DNA from: Nocardia sp. MH4
GTDB taxonomy: Bacteria > Actinomycetota > Actinomycetes > Mycobacteriales > Mycobacteriaceae
Assembly (NCBI RefSeq): GCF_019266065.1
Contig: NZ_LPNR01000124.1
Span: 76,580-140,579 of the forward strand
Length of the DNA stretch: 64,000 bases
Direction of reading: 5' to 3'
Under the pieces are notes generated by a model that made no database searches, was not told the origin of the DNA, and saw only the letters and a list, made by a program, of their open reading frames with translations. The translations under genes and the position numbers were made by a program. Shown one piece after another: positions 14,374 to 23,179 of this stretch (the stretch's first letter is position 1; every line of letters begins with the position of its first letter).

Positions 14374-15954
14374 ATGAACGCGCGTCCAGTTTTCCGCCTC
14401 CTCCCGCTCACCGCCGCGCTGTGCGCCGCCGCCGTCGCCACGGGCTGCTCGACGCCCGGCGCCGACGCCGACTTCTCCGTGGACCGGGACCAGACGCTGG
14501 TCATCTCGCTCGACGAGTTGGTCGCCAAGTCGGGCAAGAGCGCGGTCCTCGGCGTCGACCTGGAGCCCGAGCACGGCAGCCTGACCCGCCGCACCGACGG
14601 GTCCTACGTCTACACCCCGGTCGCCGGCTACCGCGGACTCGACCAGTTCAAGGTCACCACCAGCGACGCGGTGCGGCTGTACACCACCGACATCCCGGTG
14701 CTCGGCGAGTTCGGCGGCACCACGGTGCAGGGCAGCGGATTCGGTTCGGCGTGGACTCCGGTGCCGGGCAGCGCCGACGAGTTCTACGGCCTGACCGACC
14801 GCGGTCCCAATGTGGACGGCCCGGCCAAGAACGAAAAGCTCTCGCCCACCCCGGCATTCGTGCCCAAGATCGGCCGGTTCAAGCTGGTCGACAACCGGGC
14901 GGTGCTCCAGTCGAGCATCGAGCTGCGCAGCAAGTCGGGCGCGCCGTTCAACGGTCAGGTCGACACCTCGGCCACAACTGGCGAGACCATCAAGGATCTC
15001 CAGGGCACCGTCCTGCCTCCCACCGATCACGGCCTCGACCCCGAGGGCCTGGTCGCACTGGCCGACGGCACCTTCTGGGTGTCCGACGAGTACGGCCCGT
15101 TCCTGGTGCATTTCGATGCCGAGGGCACCGAGATCGAGCGGCTCGCGCCCGGGAGCGGGCTTCCCGAGGAGATCGCCTTGCGCACGCCCAACCAGGGCAT
15201 GGAGGGCCTGACCATCACGCCCGACGGCAGCACCCTCGTCGGCGTCGTGCAGAGCGCGCTCAACACCCCGGGTCTGAGCGGTTCGGCCAAGGAGGTGCCG
15301 TTCGCGCGGATCGTCACCGTCGACCTGAAGACCAAGGCGCAGAAGGAATTCCTGTACCCGCTGGAGAACCCGAAGCAGAACAAGGTCGCGGTCTCGGAGA
15401 TCACCGCGCTGAGCGCGACCACCTTCCTCGTCGACGAGCGTGACGGCAACCTCGCGCCCCAGTCGAACAAGAAGATCTGGACCATCGATATCGCCGGTGC
15501 CACCGATGTCGGCCCGCAGTCGAGCGTGCCCGGCGCGACCTACGACGCGGCCAAGGGCGGCCTGCTGGTCGACGGCAAGCCGTTGGAGACGCTCGTCGGC
15601 GTCGTGCCGACCACGGACGCGGTGGCCGCGCTGACCAAGGCGGGCATCACCCCGGTCGCCAAGCAGCGCAACCTGGACCTGTCGGCGCTGGTCGCCGGAC
15701 TCGACGAGCGGGGCCGGTTCTTCGGCCACGACAAGATCGAGGGCATCGCCACCACCGACGGCGGCAAGACGATCTACATCGCCAACGACAGCGATTTCGG
15801 GTTGGCCGCGAGCCAGGGCGAGCAGCCGCCGTTCGGGCTGAAGCCCAAGACGTTGCCCAACGGGCTGCAGGACACCGGCGAGGTGCTCGCGGTCGACACC
15901 ACCAAGCTGCCCGCCGACGTGGGCGGCTACACGGTGCGGATCTCGGTCAACTAG
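14374..15954 (+). CDS. Esterase-like activity of phytase family lipoprotein, secreted
   Basis: A 526-residue exported protein. The N-terminus (MNARPVFRLLPLTAALCAAA then VATGC) is a lipoprotein signal peptide with the lipobox Cys at about residue 26. A short cadherin/VCBS-like beta module follows ('SLTRRTDGSYVYTPVAGYRG', about residues 67-90), then the phytase-like beta-propeller seen in 'FYGLTDRGPNVDG', 'GLDPEGLVALADGTFWVSDE', 'NQGMEGLTITPDGSTLVGV', 'FLVDERDGN' and 'KIEGIATTDGGKTIYIANDS'. These match the esterase-like-activity-of-phytase family, which includes extracellular phosphoesterases. Substrate not known. The ATG at 14374 is chosen because it gives the signal peptide; the frame stays open far upstream without coding character. 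Its end overlaps the DUF998-like gene tail to tail by 8 bp. Confidence 0.85.
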   Translation: MNARPVFRLLPLTAALCAAAVATGCSTPGADADFSVDRDQTLVISLDELVAKSGKSAVLGVDLEPEHGSLTRRTDGSYVYTPVAGYRGLDQFKVTTSDAVRLYTTDIPVLGEFGGTTVQGSGFGSAWTPVPGSADEFYGLTDRGPNVDGPAKNEKLSPTPAFVPKIGRFKLVDNRAVLQSSIELRSKSGAPFNGQVDTSATTGETIKDLQGTVLPPTDHGLDPEGLVALADGTFWVSDEYGPFLVHFDAEGTEIERLAPGSGLPEEIALRTPNQGMEGLTITPDGSTLVGVVQSALNTPGLSGSAKEVPFARIVTVDLKTKAQKEFLYPLENPKQNKVAVSEITALSATTFLVDERDGNLAPQSNKKIWTIDIAGATDVGPQSSVPGATYDAAKGGLLVDGKPLETLVGVVPTTDAVAALTKAGITPVAKQRNLDLSALVAGLDERGRFFGHDKIEGIATTDGGKTIYIANDSDFGLAASQGEQPPFGLKPKTLPNGLQDTGEVLAVDTTKLPADVGGYTVRISVN

Positions 15955-16636
15955 TCCACTCGCGCCCCTCCACGAGCACGGCGGCGGCCAGCGCCAGCAG
16001 CCACAGCGACATCGACCCGACCTGGATGCGCTGGGCGATGCCGAGAGCGTAGGAGCCGGACAGGTTGTCGGCGATCAACATCCAGACGGTCGCCGCCGAC
16101 CCCACGACGAGCACGACCACACCGAACTCGCGCAGGATCCGCCAGCGGTGATAGCGGTAGGCGGCGGCGCTGAAGGCGAACGCCGCCACCGCGATCGAGG
16201 TGACCGCCAGGGAACTGGTCAGCGCGTGCGGCTGGTGCAGCTGTGGGAACAGCTCGCTGTTGCCGCCGCACGTGCTGACCGACGGGTCGCAATCGCGCAG
16301 CGGGAGCATGGCGTCGGCGATGGTCGACGCGCCGAAGCACAGCAGGGCCACCCACCCGACGGTGGTGAGCGTGCGTCGGCGAAAGACCAGCAGGCCGCCG
16401 ATCGCGGCCGGGATCAGCAGCAGGCCGACCAGCTTGTCCGCGGTGGCGAACACCTCCCGGTAGGGCTTGCCCTCCGCGTCGAGTTCGCTGAGGAAGGAGT
16501 TGACCGAATCGGCCTCGATCGGCAGGACGAACTCCAGCACCCAGGACGAATAGCAGAGGCCGGCGACCGCGATCGCGAGGGCGATCAGCAGGGGGTAGCC
16601 GCGGGGTATCCGGGTGGATTCGGGCACATCGACCAT
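15947..16636 (-). CDS. DUF998-family membrane protein
   Basis: A 229-residue integral membrane protein with six predicted helices: about residues 14-37 (YPLLIALAIAVAGLCYSSWV), 70-86 (LVGLLLIPAAIGGLLVF), 90-108, 143-160, 170-190 and 202-220 (GSMSLWLLALAAAVLVEG). The short acidic loop 'SVNSFLSELDAEG' and the Cys-containing loop 'LRDCDPSVSTCGGNS' after the third helix are typical of DUF998 proteins of actinomycetes. Function unknown. ATG at 16636. Convergent with the lipoprotein gene, with overlapping stop regions, and no terminator hairpin between them. Confidence 0.78.
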   Translation of the reverse strand: MVDVPESTRIPRGYPLLIALAIAVAGLCYSSWVLEFVLPIEADSVNSFLSELDAEGKPYREVFATADKLVGLLLIPAAIGGLLVFRRRTLTTVGWVALLCFGASTIADAMLPLRDCDPSVSTCGGNSELFPQLHQPHALTSSLAVTSIAVAAFAFSAAAYRYHRWRILREFGVVVLVVGSAATVWMLIADNLSGSYALGIAQRIQVGSMSLWLLALAAAVLVEGREWTS

Positions 16637-16779
16637 TGTGCTGCCCCCGGCGGAGCGTCCGGTTCATCCACCCGATCGGGCGCGTCGCCCGCCGCGCACG
16701 TGGTTTCATCACAGCGCGCACAGGTTGTTGTCAGGTTCACCGGGCAGGGTGGGTGGCGTAACCAACCAGGAGGATTTCG

Positions 16780-16908
16780 ATGAGCTACGTGATAGCGCTG
16801 GCAGGTTTTGCCATGGTCCTGGCGATGGCTGTCTCCGGTTTCGCCGCCGCCAACGCGCCGCGATCGCTGGTCCGGGTGCGCGTGCACAGCGACCCGCGCC
16901 GCCGCTGA
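16780..16908 (+). CDS. Small membrane protein (42 residues)
   Basis: A short gene that is easy to miss: ATG at 16780 with a strong AGGAGG 7 nt before it, ending in TGA at 16906. The product starts MSYVIALAGFAMVLAMAVSG and continues FAAANAPRSLVRVRVHSDPRRR: one transmembrane helix at about residues 4-24 and a basic tail. It may be a single-pass membrane peptide or a signal-like peptide. No family is recognised. It is convergent with vsr, with 11 bp between the stops. Confidence 0.6.
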   Translation: MSYVIALAGFAMVLAMAVSGFAAANAPRSLVRVRVHSDPRRR

Positions 16909-16919
16909 CCCGGTCGCGT

Positions 16920-17399
16920 CTACCGCTGCGAGCGAGGTGATCGCTCGCGTATCAGGGCAAAGATCTGCTGGGCGGCGAGATGCGGATCCTCGTGTTCCCA
17001 CACCCGCACGACCTGCCAGCCCGCTGCCCGCAGCGCGGCGTCGGTGGCCCGGTCACGCGCCACATTGCCCGCCAATTTGTCGGCCCACCACTGGGCGTTG
17101 TTCTTCGGATCGGTCGCGTGCACCGGACATCGATGCCAGAAGCAGCCGTCCACGTAGACGGCGACTCGCAGGCGCGGGAACACCACATCGGCGCGCCGGC
17201 GCTGGCCTTTGATGGGCGCGCGGTCGACGAAATAGCGCAGGCCCGCGCGATGCAGTTCACGACGGAGGGCCAGTTCCGGTGCGGTATTCGCACGTCGCTG
17301 GCGAGACATGCGGGCGCTGGTCGCCGCGTCGGTGACCGGTTTCGCGGCAGGCGGCGGCGCGGCGGGCACGTCCCCACGTCGCGCGTGCCGCCCGGTCAT
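16920..17399 (-). CDS. vsr: Very short patch repair (Vsr) endonuclease
   Basis: A 159-residue nicking enzyme that cuts next to T:G mismatches arising by deamination of 5-methylcytosine. Vsr features visible are 'MSRQRRANTAPELALRRELH' (residues 31-50), 'GLRYFVDRAPIKGQRRRADV' with the catalytic Asp71, the 'VYVDGCFWHRCPVH' zinc/active-site segment at about 81-94, and 'AAGWQVVRVWEHE'. The residues before 31 are a poorly conserved extension; a start at the internal ATG (Met31) is possible. The ATG at 17399 overlaps the stop of the upstream cytosine methyltransferase by 4 bp, so the two are translationally coupled, which matches their joint role. Confidence 0.93.
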   Translation of the reverse strand: MTGRHARRGDVPAAPPPAAKPVTDAATSARMSRQRRANTAPELALRRELHRAGLRYFVDRAPIKGQRRRADVVFPRLRVAVYVDGCFWHRCPVHATDPKNNAQWWADKLAGNVARDRATDAALRAAGWQVVRVWEHEDPHLAAQQIFALIRERSPRSQR

Positions 17400-18538
17400 G
17401 CCGCCCAGCCGCCCATGCGGTCGAGGTGATCGCGCACATCGTCGAGGAAACCCGGCGGGAAGCGCAGATTGCCCATCTCGGTACGGCGCAGGAAACCGGC
17501 CGTGGCGCGTGGCGACAACAGCCGGGGTTCGGCGAGGAAATTCTTCAGATCCTCGTACGGTTCGTGCACCGGCCACGTCGACAGCGGAACCCGGTGCACG
17601 ACGCCGGCGCGGCCCCACGCCGCGGTCGGCCACGGTGAGCCCGGCCGCAGCGGTTCCCCCACGGTCAGCGGCTCCGACGGCGCGGCCAACCGCTCACCGA
17701 CCCAGTTGGCCATCCGCACGCTGACCGCGTTGCCCACCAGCTTCCAGCGATGCCCCTGCCGCACCCCGGGCACGTCGAGCGCGGGCGCGGTCCAGTCGGC
17801 GTCGAAACCCTGCAACCGCTCGCCGTCGACGATGCCCGGCGTGACGATCTCGCCTGCGGGCAGCCGCACCGCGGGCGGACTCGCTATCCCCAGACCCGAC
17901 CCGCCCTTGAGCGTCGGCACGGCGTTCACCGCCCAGCCGAGGCCGCGCACGCCCTCGGTCCAGTAGAAGCCGCACGGATCGCGCTCGGGGTCGCCGTACT
18001 CGCGCGGGCCCGCGTCGTCGCCGAACAGCACCTCGCGCGGGTCCTCGGTGCGCGAAGCCAGCATCAGCACCCGCTGGCGCCGCTGCGGCAGCCCGAAGGC
18101 ACGGCCGTCTACGACGCGATAGGCCCACGTGTAGCCGAGTTCCTCCAGTGCGCCGGTGATGTGCCGCATCGCCGCGCCCCGGCCGAGTTGCAGCATGAAC
18201 GGGACGTTCTCGATCAGCAGCCAGCGCGGTCCGCGTTGCCGCCGGACCAGCCGGAACACCTCGTCGACCAGCCCGGATCGGCGACCGGTGATGCCCGCGG
18301 TGCGACCGGCCTGGGACAGGTCCTGACACGGGAAGCCCGCGGCGACCAGTTCGGTTCGGGCGGGCAGGGAGCGCAGCCGGGTGATGTCGCCGTGCAGGGG
18401 AGTGTCGGGGAAGCGAGCCGCGAGCACGCCCTGCGCGCCGGGATCGATCTCACAGAGCAACTCGGTCGACCAGCCGTTGCTGCCGAGGCCGAGTTCGAGC
18501 CCGCCGATCCCGGCGAACAGCCCGACCATCCGCGTCAA
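17396..18538 (-). CDS. dcm: DNA (cytosine-5) methyltransferase (Dcm-type)
   Basis: A 380-residue C5-cytosine methyltransferase. Motif I 'LFAGIGG' (7-13), the catalytic Pro-Cys-Gln loop with Cys71 (GFPCQDLSQAGRTAG), ENV motif VI (LLIENVPFML), motif VIII 'GLPQRRQRVLML', and motif X 'GNAVSVRMANWVG' are all present, in order. The start is a TTG at 18538, 4 nt after an AGGAGG; the ATG three codons later (18529) is the alternative. The target sequence cannot be read from the recognition domain by eye. The gene is followed by vsr in a coupled operon. No restriction endonuclease gene is adjacent on either side, so this looks like a methylation-and-repair pair rather than a restriction-modification system. 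Confidence 0.92.
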   Translation of the reverse strand: MTRMVGLFAGIGGLELGLGSNGWSTELLCEIDPGAQGVLAARFPDTPLHGDITRLRSLPARTELVAAGFPCQDLSQAGRTAGITGRRSGLVDEVFRLVRRQRGPRWLLIENVPFMLQLGRGAAMRHITGALEELGYTWAYRVVDGRAFGLPQRRQRVLMLASRTEDPREVLFGDDAGPREYGDPERDPCGFYWTEGVRGLGWAVNAVPTLKGGSGLGIASPPAVRLPAGEIVTPGIVDGERLQGFDADWTAPALDVPGVRQGHRWKLVGNAVSVRMANWVGERLAAPSEPLTVGEPLRPGSPWPTAAWGRAGVVHRVPLSTWPVHEPYEDLKNFLAEPRLLSPRATAGFLRRTEMGNLRFPPGFLDDVRDHLDRMGGWAA

Positions 18539-18763
18539 CGACCCTCCTGTGTCTGGCGGGCTCGCCGTCCAACGACCCGTCACTCGCGCCTGCGGCGCAT
18601 TGTATCGGGCGGCCGAACCCCGAGCTCCAGCGGAAAAATCAGTGGCTCGCGACGGTGCTGCGGTGCCACTCTGGAGAGGCCGACTTGTCGGACCCCGGTG
18701 CGAACATCACCAGGCGTCCGTTCCGGAAACCAACCATCCAACCGGACACCAAGGGGGAGAGTC

Positions 18764-20596
18764 TTGTCTGTCACTGTGGAGCTGGCGGCCACCGATGCGG
18801 AGGCCGACAGATCGGGGCGGCCGTCGCCGCGGCCGAGCGGTAGATCGCGGTCGCTGCGCCGATTTCTGCCGTACCTGCGGCCCTACCGGGTGCCGCTGAT
18901 CGGGGCCAATGTGCTCGCGATCGTCACCGCCAGTACCGCCATCGTCATCCCGCTGGTGATCGCCAGGGTCATCGACGGGCCGATCGCGCGGCGGGACTTC
19001 GTCGGGCTGCTGCTGCCGGTCGCACTGATCTTCGTTCTCGGCGGGCTCGAATCCTTCGGCATGTGGGGGCGGCGCTGGCTGGTGTCCAAGCCGTCCACCC
19101 TGTTCGAGATCCGGATGCGGGCAAAGCTTTTCGCCCAGCTCCAGGCGCTGTCGATCGGACGCCACGACGGCTGGCAATCGGGTCAGCTGCTGTCGCGCGC
19201 CATCGACGATCTCTCGGTGCTGCGGCGGTTCGTCGCGTTCGCCGGACCGTTCCTGATCGTCAACAGCATCGTGCTGCCGATCGGCCTGATCGCGCTGTTC
19301 GCGATGAACTGGCAAGTGGGACTGATCTTCACGGTGATCTCGCTGCCGCTGACCCTGTTCTGCGTGCGCTTCGTGCGCCGGTTCGAGGTGGCCTCGCGGC
19401 GCTCGCAGGACCAGTCCGGTGACCTGGCGACCATCGCCCAGGAATCCGCGCAGGGCGTGCGCGTGCTCAAGGCCCTCGGCCGCGGCCGGTTCTTCGGCGC
19501 GCGCTTCACCGCGCTCTCGCGCGAGCTGCAGAAGACCGAGCTGGAGAAGGTGCGCCTGGACGCGACCCTGTGGGCCGCGCTGGTGACGTTCCCGACGGTC
19601 GCGATCGCGGTGTCGCTCGGCGTCGGCGGGTACTCGGTGGTGCACGGCACGATGACGATCGGCACGCTGGTCGCGAGCGTCACGCTGGCGACCTTCCTGC
19701 AGTGGCCGATCATCTGGCTGGGCTTTCTGCTCTCGGAACTGTTCGAGGCGCGCACCGCCGCCGACCGGTTCTGGGAGATCATCGACACCCCGCTCGACAT
19801 CACCGACCCGGCGCAGCCGGCGACCCTGCCCACCGGTCTGCGCGGTGAGCTGGTCATCGACCATGTGCGCTTCGCCTATCCGACCGGGGAGGACCGCTCG
19901 GACAAGGCCGTGCTGGAAGACATCTCGCTGCGGGTCCGGCCGGGGGAGACGGTCGCGCTCGTCGGCGCGACGGGCAGCGGCAAGACCGCGCTGCTGGAAC
20001 TGATTCCCCGGCTCTACGACGTCGACGGCGGCAGCATCACCATCGACGGCGTCGACATCGCGACCCTGCGCCTGGCCGACCTGCGCCGAGTGGTGACGGT
20101 GGCCTTCGAGGAGCCGGTGCTGTTCTCGGCCAGCGTGCGCGAGAACGTAGCACTGGGCGACCCGCGCGCCACCGACGCCGATGTACGTCAGGCGCTCGAC
20201 ATCGCCCAGGCGAGCGAGTTCGTCGACGCGCTGCCGTGGGGCCTGGACACCAGGATCGGTGAGCAGGGCATGAGCCTGTCCGGCGGCCAGCGCCAGCGGC
20301 TCGCTCTGGCCAGGGCCGTGCTCATCGGCGAGGCGTCGGCCGAGCACGGCCGGATCATGGTGCTCGACGATCCGCTCTCGGCGCTGGACGTGGAAACCGA
20401 AGAGCGCGTGCAGGATCGGCTGCGCACGGTGCTCGCCGGCGCTACCACGCTGCTGGTCGCGCACCGCCCGTCGACGGCGGCGCTGGCCGACCGGGTCGCC
20501 CTGCTGGCCGACGGCCGGATCGTCGCCGAGGGCAGCCACGAGAAGCTGCTGCGCACCAACAGCCGCTACCGCGAACTGATGGGAGGTGAATCATGA
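18764..20596 (+). CDS. ABC exporter subunit A (degenerate-site half)
   Basis: A 610-residue half-transporter: a six-helix type IV membrane domain (about residues 35-320) and a nucleotide-binding domain (about 360-605) with Walker A 'GATGSGKT', an atypical Q-loop glutamate (VTVAFEEPVLFS), signature 'LSGGQRQR', Walker B 'RIMVLDDPLSALD' and switch His in 'VAHRPS'. The catalytic Glu after Walker B is Asp, so this subunit's own Walker half forms the non-hydrolysing site of a heterodimer. Start is a TTG at 18764 after GGGGGAGA; a GTG is possible a few codons later. Its stop overlaps the next gene's ATG by 4 bp, so the two are co-translated. The cargo is unknown; the family includes multidrug, lipid and peptide exporters. 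Confidence 0.88.
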   Translation: MSVTVELAATDAEADRSGRPSPRPSGRSRSLRRFLPYLRPYRVPLIGANVLAIVTASTAIVIPLVIARVIDGPIARRDFVGLLLPVALIFVLGGLESFGMWGRRWLVSKPSTLFEIRMRAKLFAQLQALSIGRHDGWQSGQLLSRAIDDLSVLRRFVAFAGPFLIVNSIVLPIGLIALFAMNWQVGLIFTVISLPLTLFCVRFVRRFEVASRRSQDQSGDLATIAQESAQGVRVLKALGRGRFFGARFTALSRELQKTELEKVRLDATLWAALVTFPTVAIAVSLGVGGYSVVHGTMTIGTLVASVTLATFLQWPIIWLGFLLSELFEARTAADRFWEIIDTPLDITDPAQPATLPTGLRGELVIDHVRFAYPTGEDRSDKAVLEDISLRVRPGETVALVGATGSGKTALLELIPRLYDVDGGSITIDGVDIATLRLADLRRVVTVAFEEPVLFSASVRENVALGDPRATDADVRQALDIAQASEFVDALPWGLDTRIGEQGMSLSGGQRQRLALARAVLIGEASAEHGRIMVLDDPLSALDVETEERVQDRLRTVLAGATTLLVAHRPSTAALADRVALLADGRIVAEGSHEKLLRTNSRYRELMGGES

Positions 20597-22446
20597 CCAC
20601 CGACACCGATATCCAGACCCCGACCGAGCAGACCGACCTGGCGGCGGACTGGCGCGGCATCGCCAAGGAGGACGACGCCGTCACCGGCACCGGAAACCTG
20701 GTGCTGGCCGGGCGATCCCGGCGCCTGCTGCTCGATCTGGTGCGCCCCTACCGCAAGCAGGCGGTGCTCACCTTCGTGCTGATCCTGCTCGACAACGCGG
20801 CCAAGGTGTCGATGCCGCTGTTCATCGCCTACGGCCTCGATCACGGCATCGGCCAAGGCAGACAGGGCAATTGGACGCCGATGCTCGCCACGGTGGCCGG
20901 GTTCGTGTCGGTCACCGTGCTGGCGGGGTTGACCACGTACTTCTTCCTGCGGGCCTCCGGTTCGCTGAGTCAGCGGGTGCTGTTCGATCTGCGGGTGCGC
21001 GCGTTCCGGCACACCCAGCGGCTGAGCGTGTCGTTCCACGAGAAGTACACCTCGGGCAAGGTCGTCACCCGGCTCACCAGCGATATCGAGACCCTGCAGG
21101 AACTGCTGGAAGGCGCGCTGAATCAGGCGTTCAGCGCGGTCCTTTCGGTGGTCACCATCGCGGTGCTGCTGGTCTGGCTGGATCCGATGCTGGCCTCGAT
21201 CGTGCTGCTCGGCTTCGTGCCGCTGGTACTGGTGACCCGGTGGGCGCAGCGGCGTCAGCGGGCCGGTTACCGGCGCACGCGCGGCGCGATCGCCCGCGTC
21301 GTCGTGCAGTTCGTCGAGTCGATGAGCGGCATGCGCGCGGTGCAGGCGTTCCGCCGGGAAGACCGCAACCAGGAGGTTCTGGGCAGCGAGGACGACGAGT
21401 ACCAGCGGGCGACCACCACCGCGATCCGCGGGATGGGCGACTACGTCGGCCTGTCGAATTTCATCGGCAAGGTGACCACGGTGATCGTGCTGCTGGTCGG
21501 CGCCTGGCAGGTGATGGAGGGCAATCTCGCGATCGGCGTGCTCGCCGCGTACCTGCTCTACCTCGACCAGTTCTACGGTCCGCTCGACGAACTCGCCCAG
21601 GTGTTCAACTCCTACCAGTCCGCCGCGGCGGCGCTGGAGAAGATCTCGGGCGTGCTCGAGGAGGAGCCCGCGGTCGCCGAACCCGCGGATCCGGTCGCGC
21701 TGGACCGGGCGACCGGTGCGGTACGGATGGACCGGGTCTGGTTCGGGTACACGGCCGAGTCGCCGGTGCTGCCGGAATTCGACCTGGCCATCCCGGCCGG
21801 GCAGGTGGTGGCGCTGGTCGGTGCCACCGGCGCGGGCAAGTCGACGCTGGCCAAGCTGCTCACCCGGTTCTACGACCCGAGCGGCGGCGCGATCACCCTG
21901 GACGGCGTCGATCTGCGCAAGCTGGCCGACGCCGAACTGCGCAGGCACGTCGTCATGGTCACCCAGGAGGCGTACCTGTTCTCCGGAACCATCGCCGACA
22001 ACATCCGCCTGGGCAGGCCGGACGCGACCGATGCCGAGGTCACGGCGGCCGCGCGGGCGGTCGGCCTGGACGCGTTCGTGCGATCCCTGCCCGAGGGGTA
22101 CGCGACCGATGTGCGGACCAGGGGCGGCAGGCTCTCGGCCGGGCAGCGTCAGCTGGTCGCGTTCGCGCGAGTGTTCCTGGCCGACCCCGCGGTGATCGTG
22201 CTGGACGAGGCGACCTCGAGCCTCGACATCCCTGGCGAGCGGCTGGTCCAGCACGCGCTGGAGACGCTGTTGCGCGAGCGTACGGCGGTGATCATCGCGC
22301 ACCGGCTGTCCACGGTCGCCATTGCCGACCGGGTGCTGGTGCTCGACGCGGGCCGGATCGTGGAGGACGGCTCTCCCGCCGAGCTCATCGCCGGGCGGGG
22401 CCGCTTCGCCGGACTGCACGCCGCCTGGCGGGATTCGCTGGTCTGA
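20593..22446 (+). CDS. ABC exporter subunit B (canonical Walker B half)
   Basis: A 617-residue half-transporter and partner of the preceding gene. A 45-residue cytoplasmic leader precedes six helices (about 52-330); the nucleotide-binding domain has Walker A 'GATGAGKSTL', Q-loop 'VMVTQEAYLFSG', signature 'LSAGQRQLV', Walker B 'AVIVLDEATSSLD' and 'IIAHRLSTV'. The catalytic Glu is present, but the signature has Ala in place of the second Gly. That signature pairs with subunit A's Asp-containing Walker B, so both defects fall in the same composite site. The ATG at 20593 overlaps the upstream stop. Confidence 0.9.
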   Translation: MTTDTDIQTPTEQTDLAADWRGIAKEDDAVTGTGNLVLAGRSRRLLLDLVRPYRKQAVLTFVLILLDNAAKVSMPLFIAYGLDHGIGQGRQGNWTPMLATVAGFVSVTVLAGLTTYFFLRASGSLSQRVLFDLRVRAFRHTQRLSVSFHEKYTSGKVVTRLTSDIETLQELLEGALNQAFSAVLSVVTIAVLLVWLDPMLASIVLLGFVPLVLVTRWAQRRQRAGYRRTRGAIARVVVQFVESMSGMRAVQAFRREDRNQEVLGSEDDEYQRATTTAIRGMGDYVGLSNFIGKVTTVIVLLVGAWQVMEGNLAIGVLAAYLLYLDQFYGPLDELAQVFNSYQSAAAALEKISGVLEEEPAVAEPADPVALDRATGAVRMDRVWFGYTAESPVLPEFDLAIPAGQVVALVGATGAGKSTLAKLLTRFYDPSGGAITLDGVDLRKLADAELRRHVVMVTQEAYLFSGTIADNIRLGRPDATDAEVTAAARAVGLDAFVRSLPEGYATDVRTRGGRLSAGQRQLVAFARVFLADPAVIVLDEATSSLDIPGERLVQHALETLLRERTAVIIAHRLSTVAIADRVLVLDAGRIVEDGSPAELIAGRGRFAGLHAAWRDSLV

Positions 22447-22495
22447 TGCCACCGTGTTGTACAGCAGCGGGGCTGGTGTCGCTTACCGTAGAGAG

Positions 22496-23113
22496 GTGAC
22501 GACCCCAGCCCCGGGCCCGGCCGCAGGCCCCACCGAGAACAGACCGGCCTCCCGGTGGCCCGCGGTGCTCACCTGGCGGGCCCACGACAACACGCGGATG
22601 GAATCGGTGCGCGTGACGCTCAACGGCAACCGGATCCGGGCGGCGGGCCGGATGATCGGCAGCGCCTGCGGCGAGCACCCGGCCTTCAGCGCGTCCTATG
22701 ACCTGGTCACCGACGAGGCCGGCGCGACGCGACGGCTGTCGCTGCGTACCACCACCGCCGCGGGCGAACGGCACGCCTCCATCTCCCGGGACGAAGAGGA
22801 CTACTGGCTCGTCGACGCGGGCGGCAGCCATGTGCGCTCCACCTTCGCCGGCGCGCTGGATGTCGACGTGGTGCTGAGCCCGTTCTTCAACACGCTGCCG
22901 ATCCGCCGGTTCGGGCTGCAGAACGCGGTCGGCGACGTGCAGGTCCCGGTGGTCTACGTGCGGCTGCCCGATCTGCTGGTGCAGGAGGCCGAGCTCACCT
23001 ACTCGAGCGCCGCCGACGGCATCAACGTGCTGTCCCCGGTCTCCAGCGCGACGCTGACGGTCGATCCGGAAGGATTCGTCCTGGACTACCCCGGACTCGC
23101 CGAACGGGCGTAA
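22496..23113 (+). CDS. Putative glycolipid-binding family protein
   Basis: A 205-residue protein from the GTG at 22496 (GAGAG a few bases upstream). After a Pro-rich leader (VTTPAPGPAAGPTENRPASR) comes the domain: 'VLTWRAHDNTRMESVRVTLN', 'GSACGEHPAFSASYDLVTDE', 'WLVDAGGSH', 'LDVDVVLSPFFNTLPIRR' and 'VVYVRLPDLLVQEAELTYSS'. These match the putative glycolipid-binding domain family, beta-rich proteins of unknown biochemical role; family members have been named from a structural similarity to lipid-binding folds. It lies 49 bp after the ABC pair on the same strand, so it may be in that transcript. Confidence 0.8.
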   Translation: MTTPAPGPAAGPTENRPASRWPAVLTWRAHDNTRMESVRVTLNGNRIRAAGRMIGSACGEHPAFSASYDLVTDEAGATRRLSLRTTTAAGERHASISRDEEDYWLVDAGGSHVRSTFAGALDVDVVLSPFFNTLPIRRFGLQNAVGDVQVPVVYVRLPDLLVQEAELTYSSAADGINVLSPVSSATLTVDPEGFVLDYPGLAERA

Positions 23114-23179
23114 CGCCGAATCGGCCGGCGCGGGACCGGCTTCCACCGCCCGGCGCGGGCGACCGCGCGCTCGCCGGGT

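Noticed and set aside
17750..18763. Open frame extending the first ABC gene to the left
   Set aside because: It is antisense to the dcm gene; the transporter similarity starts only after the TTG at 18764.
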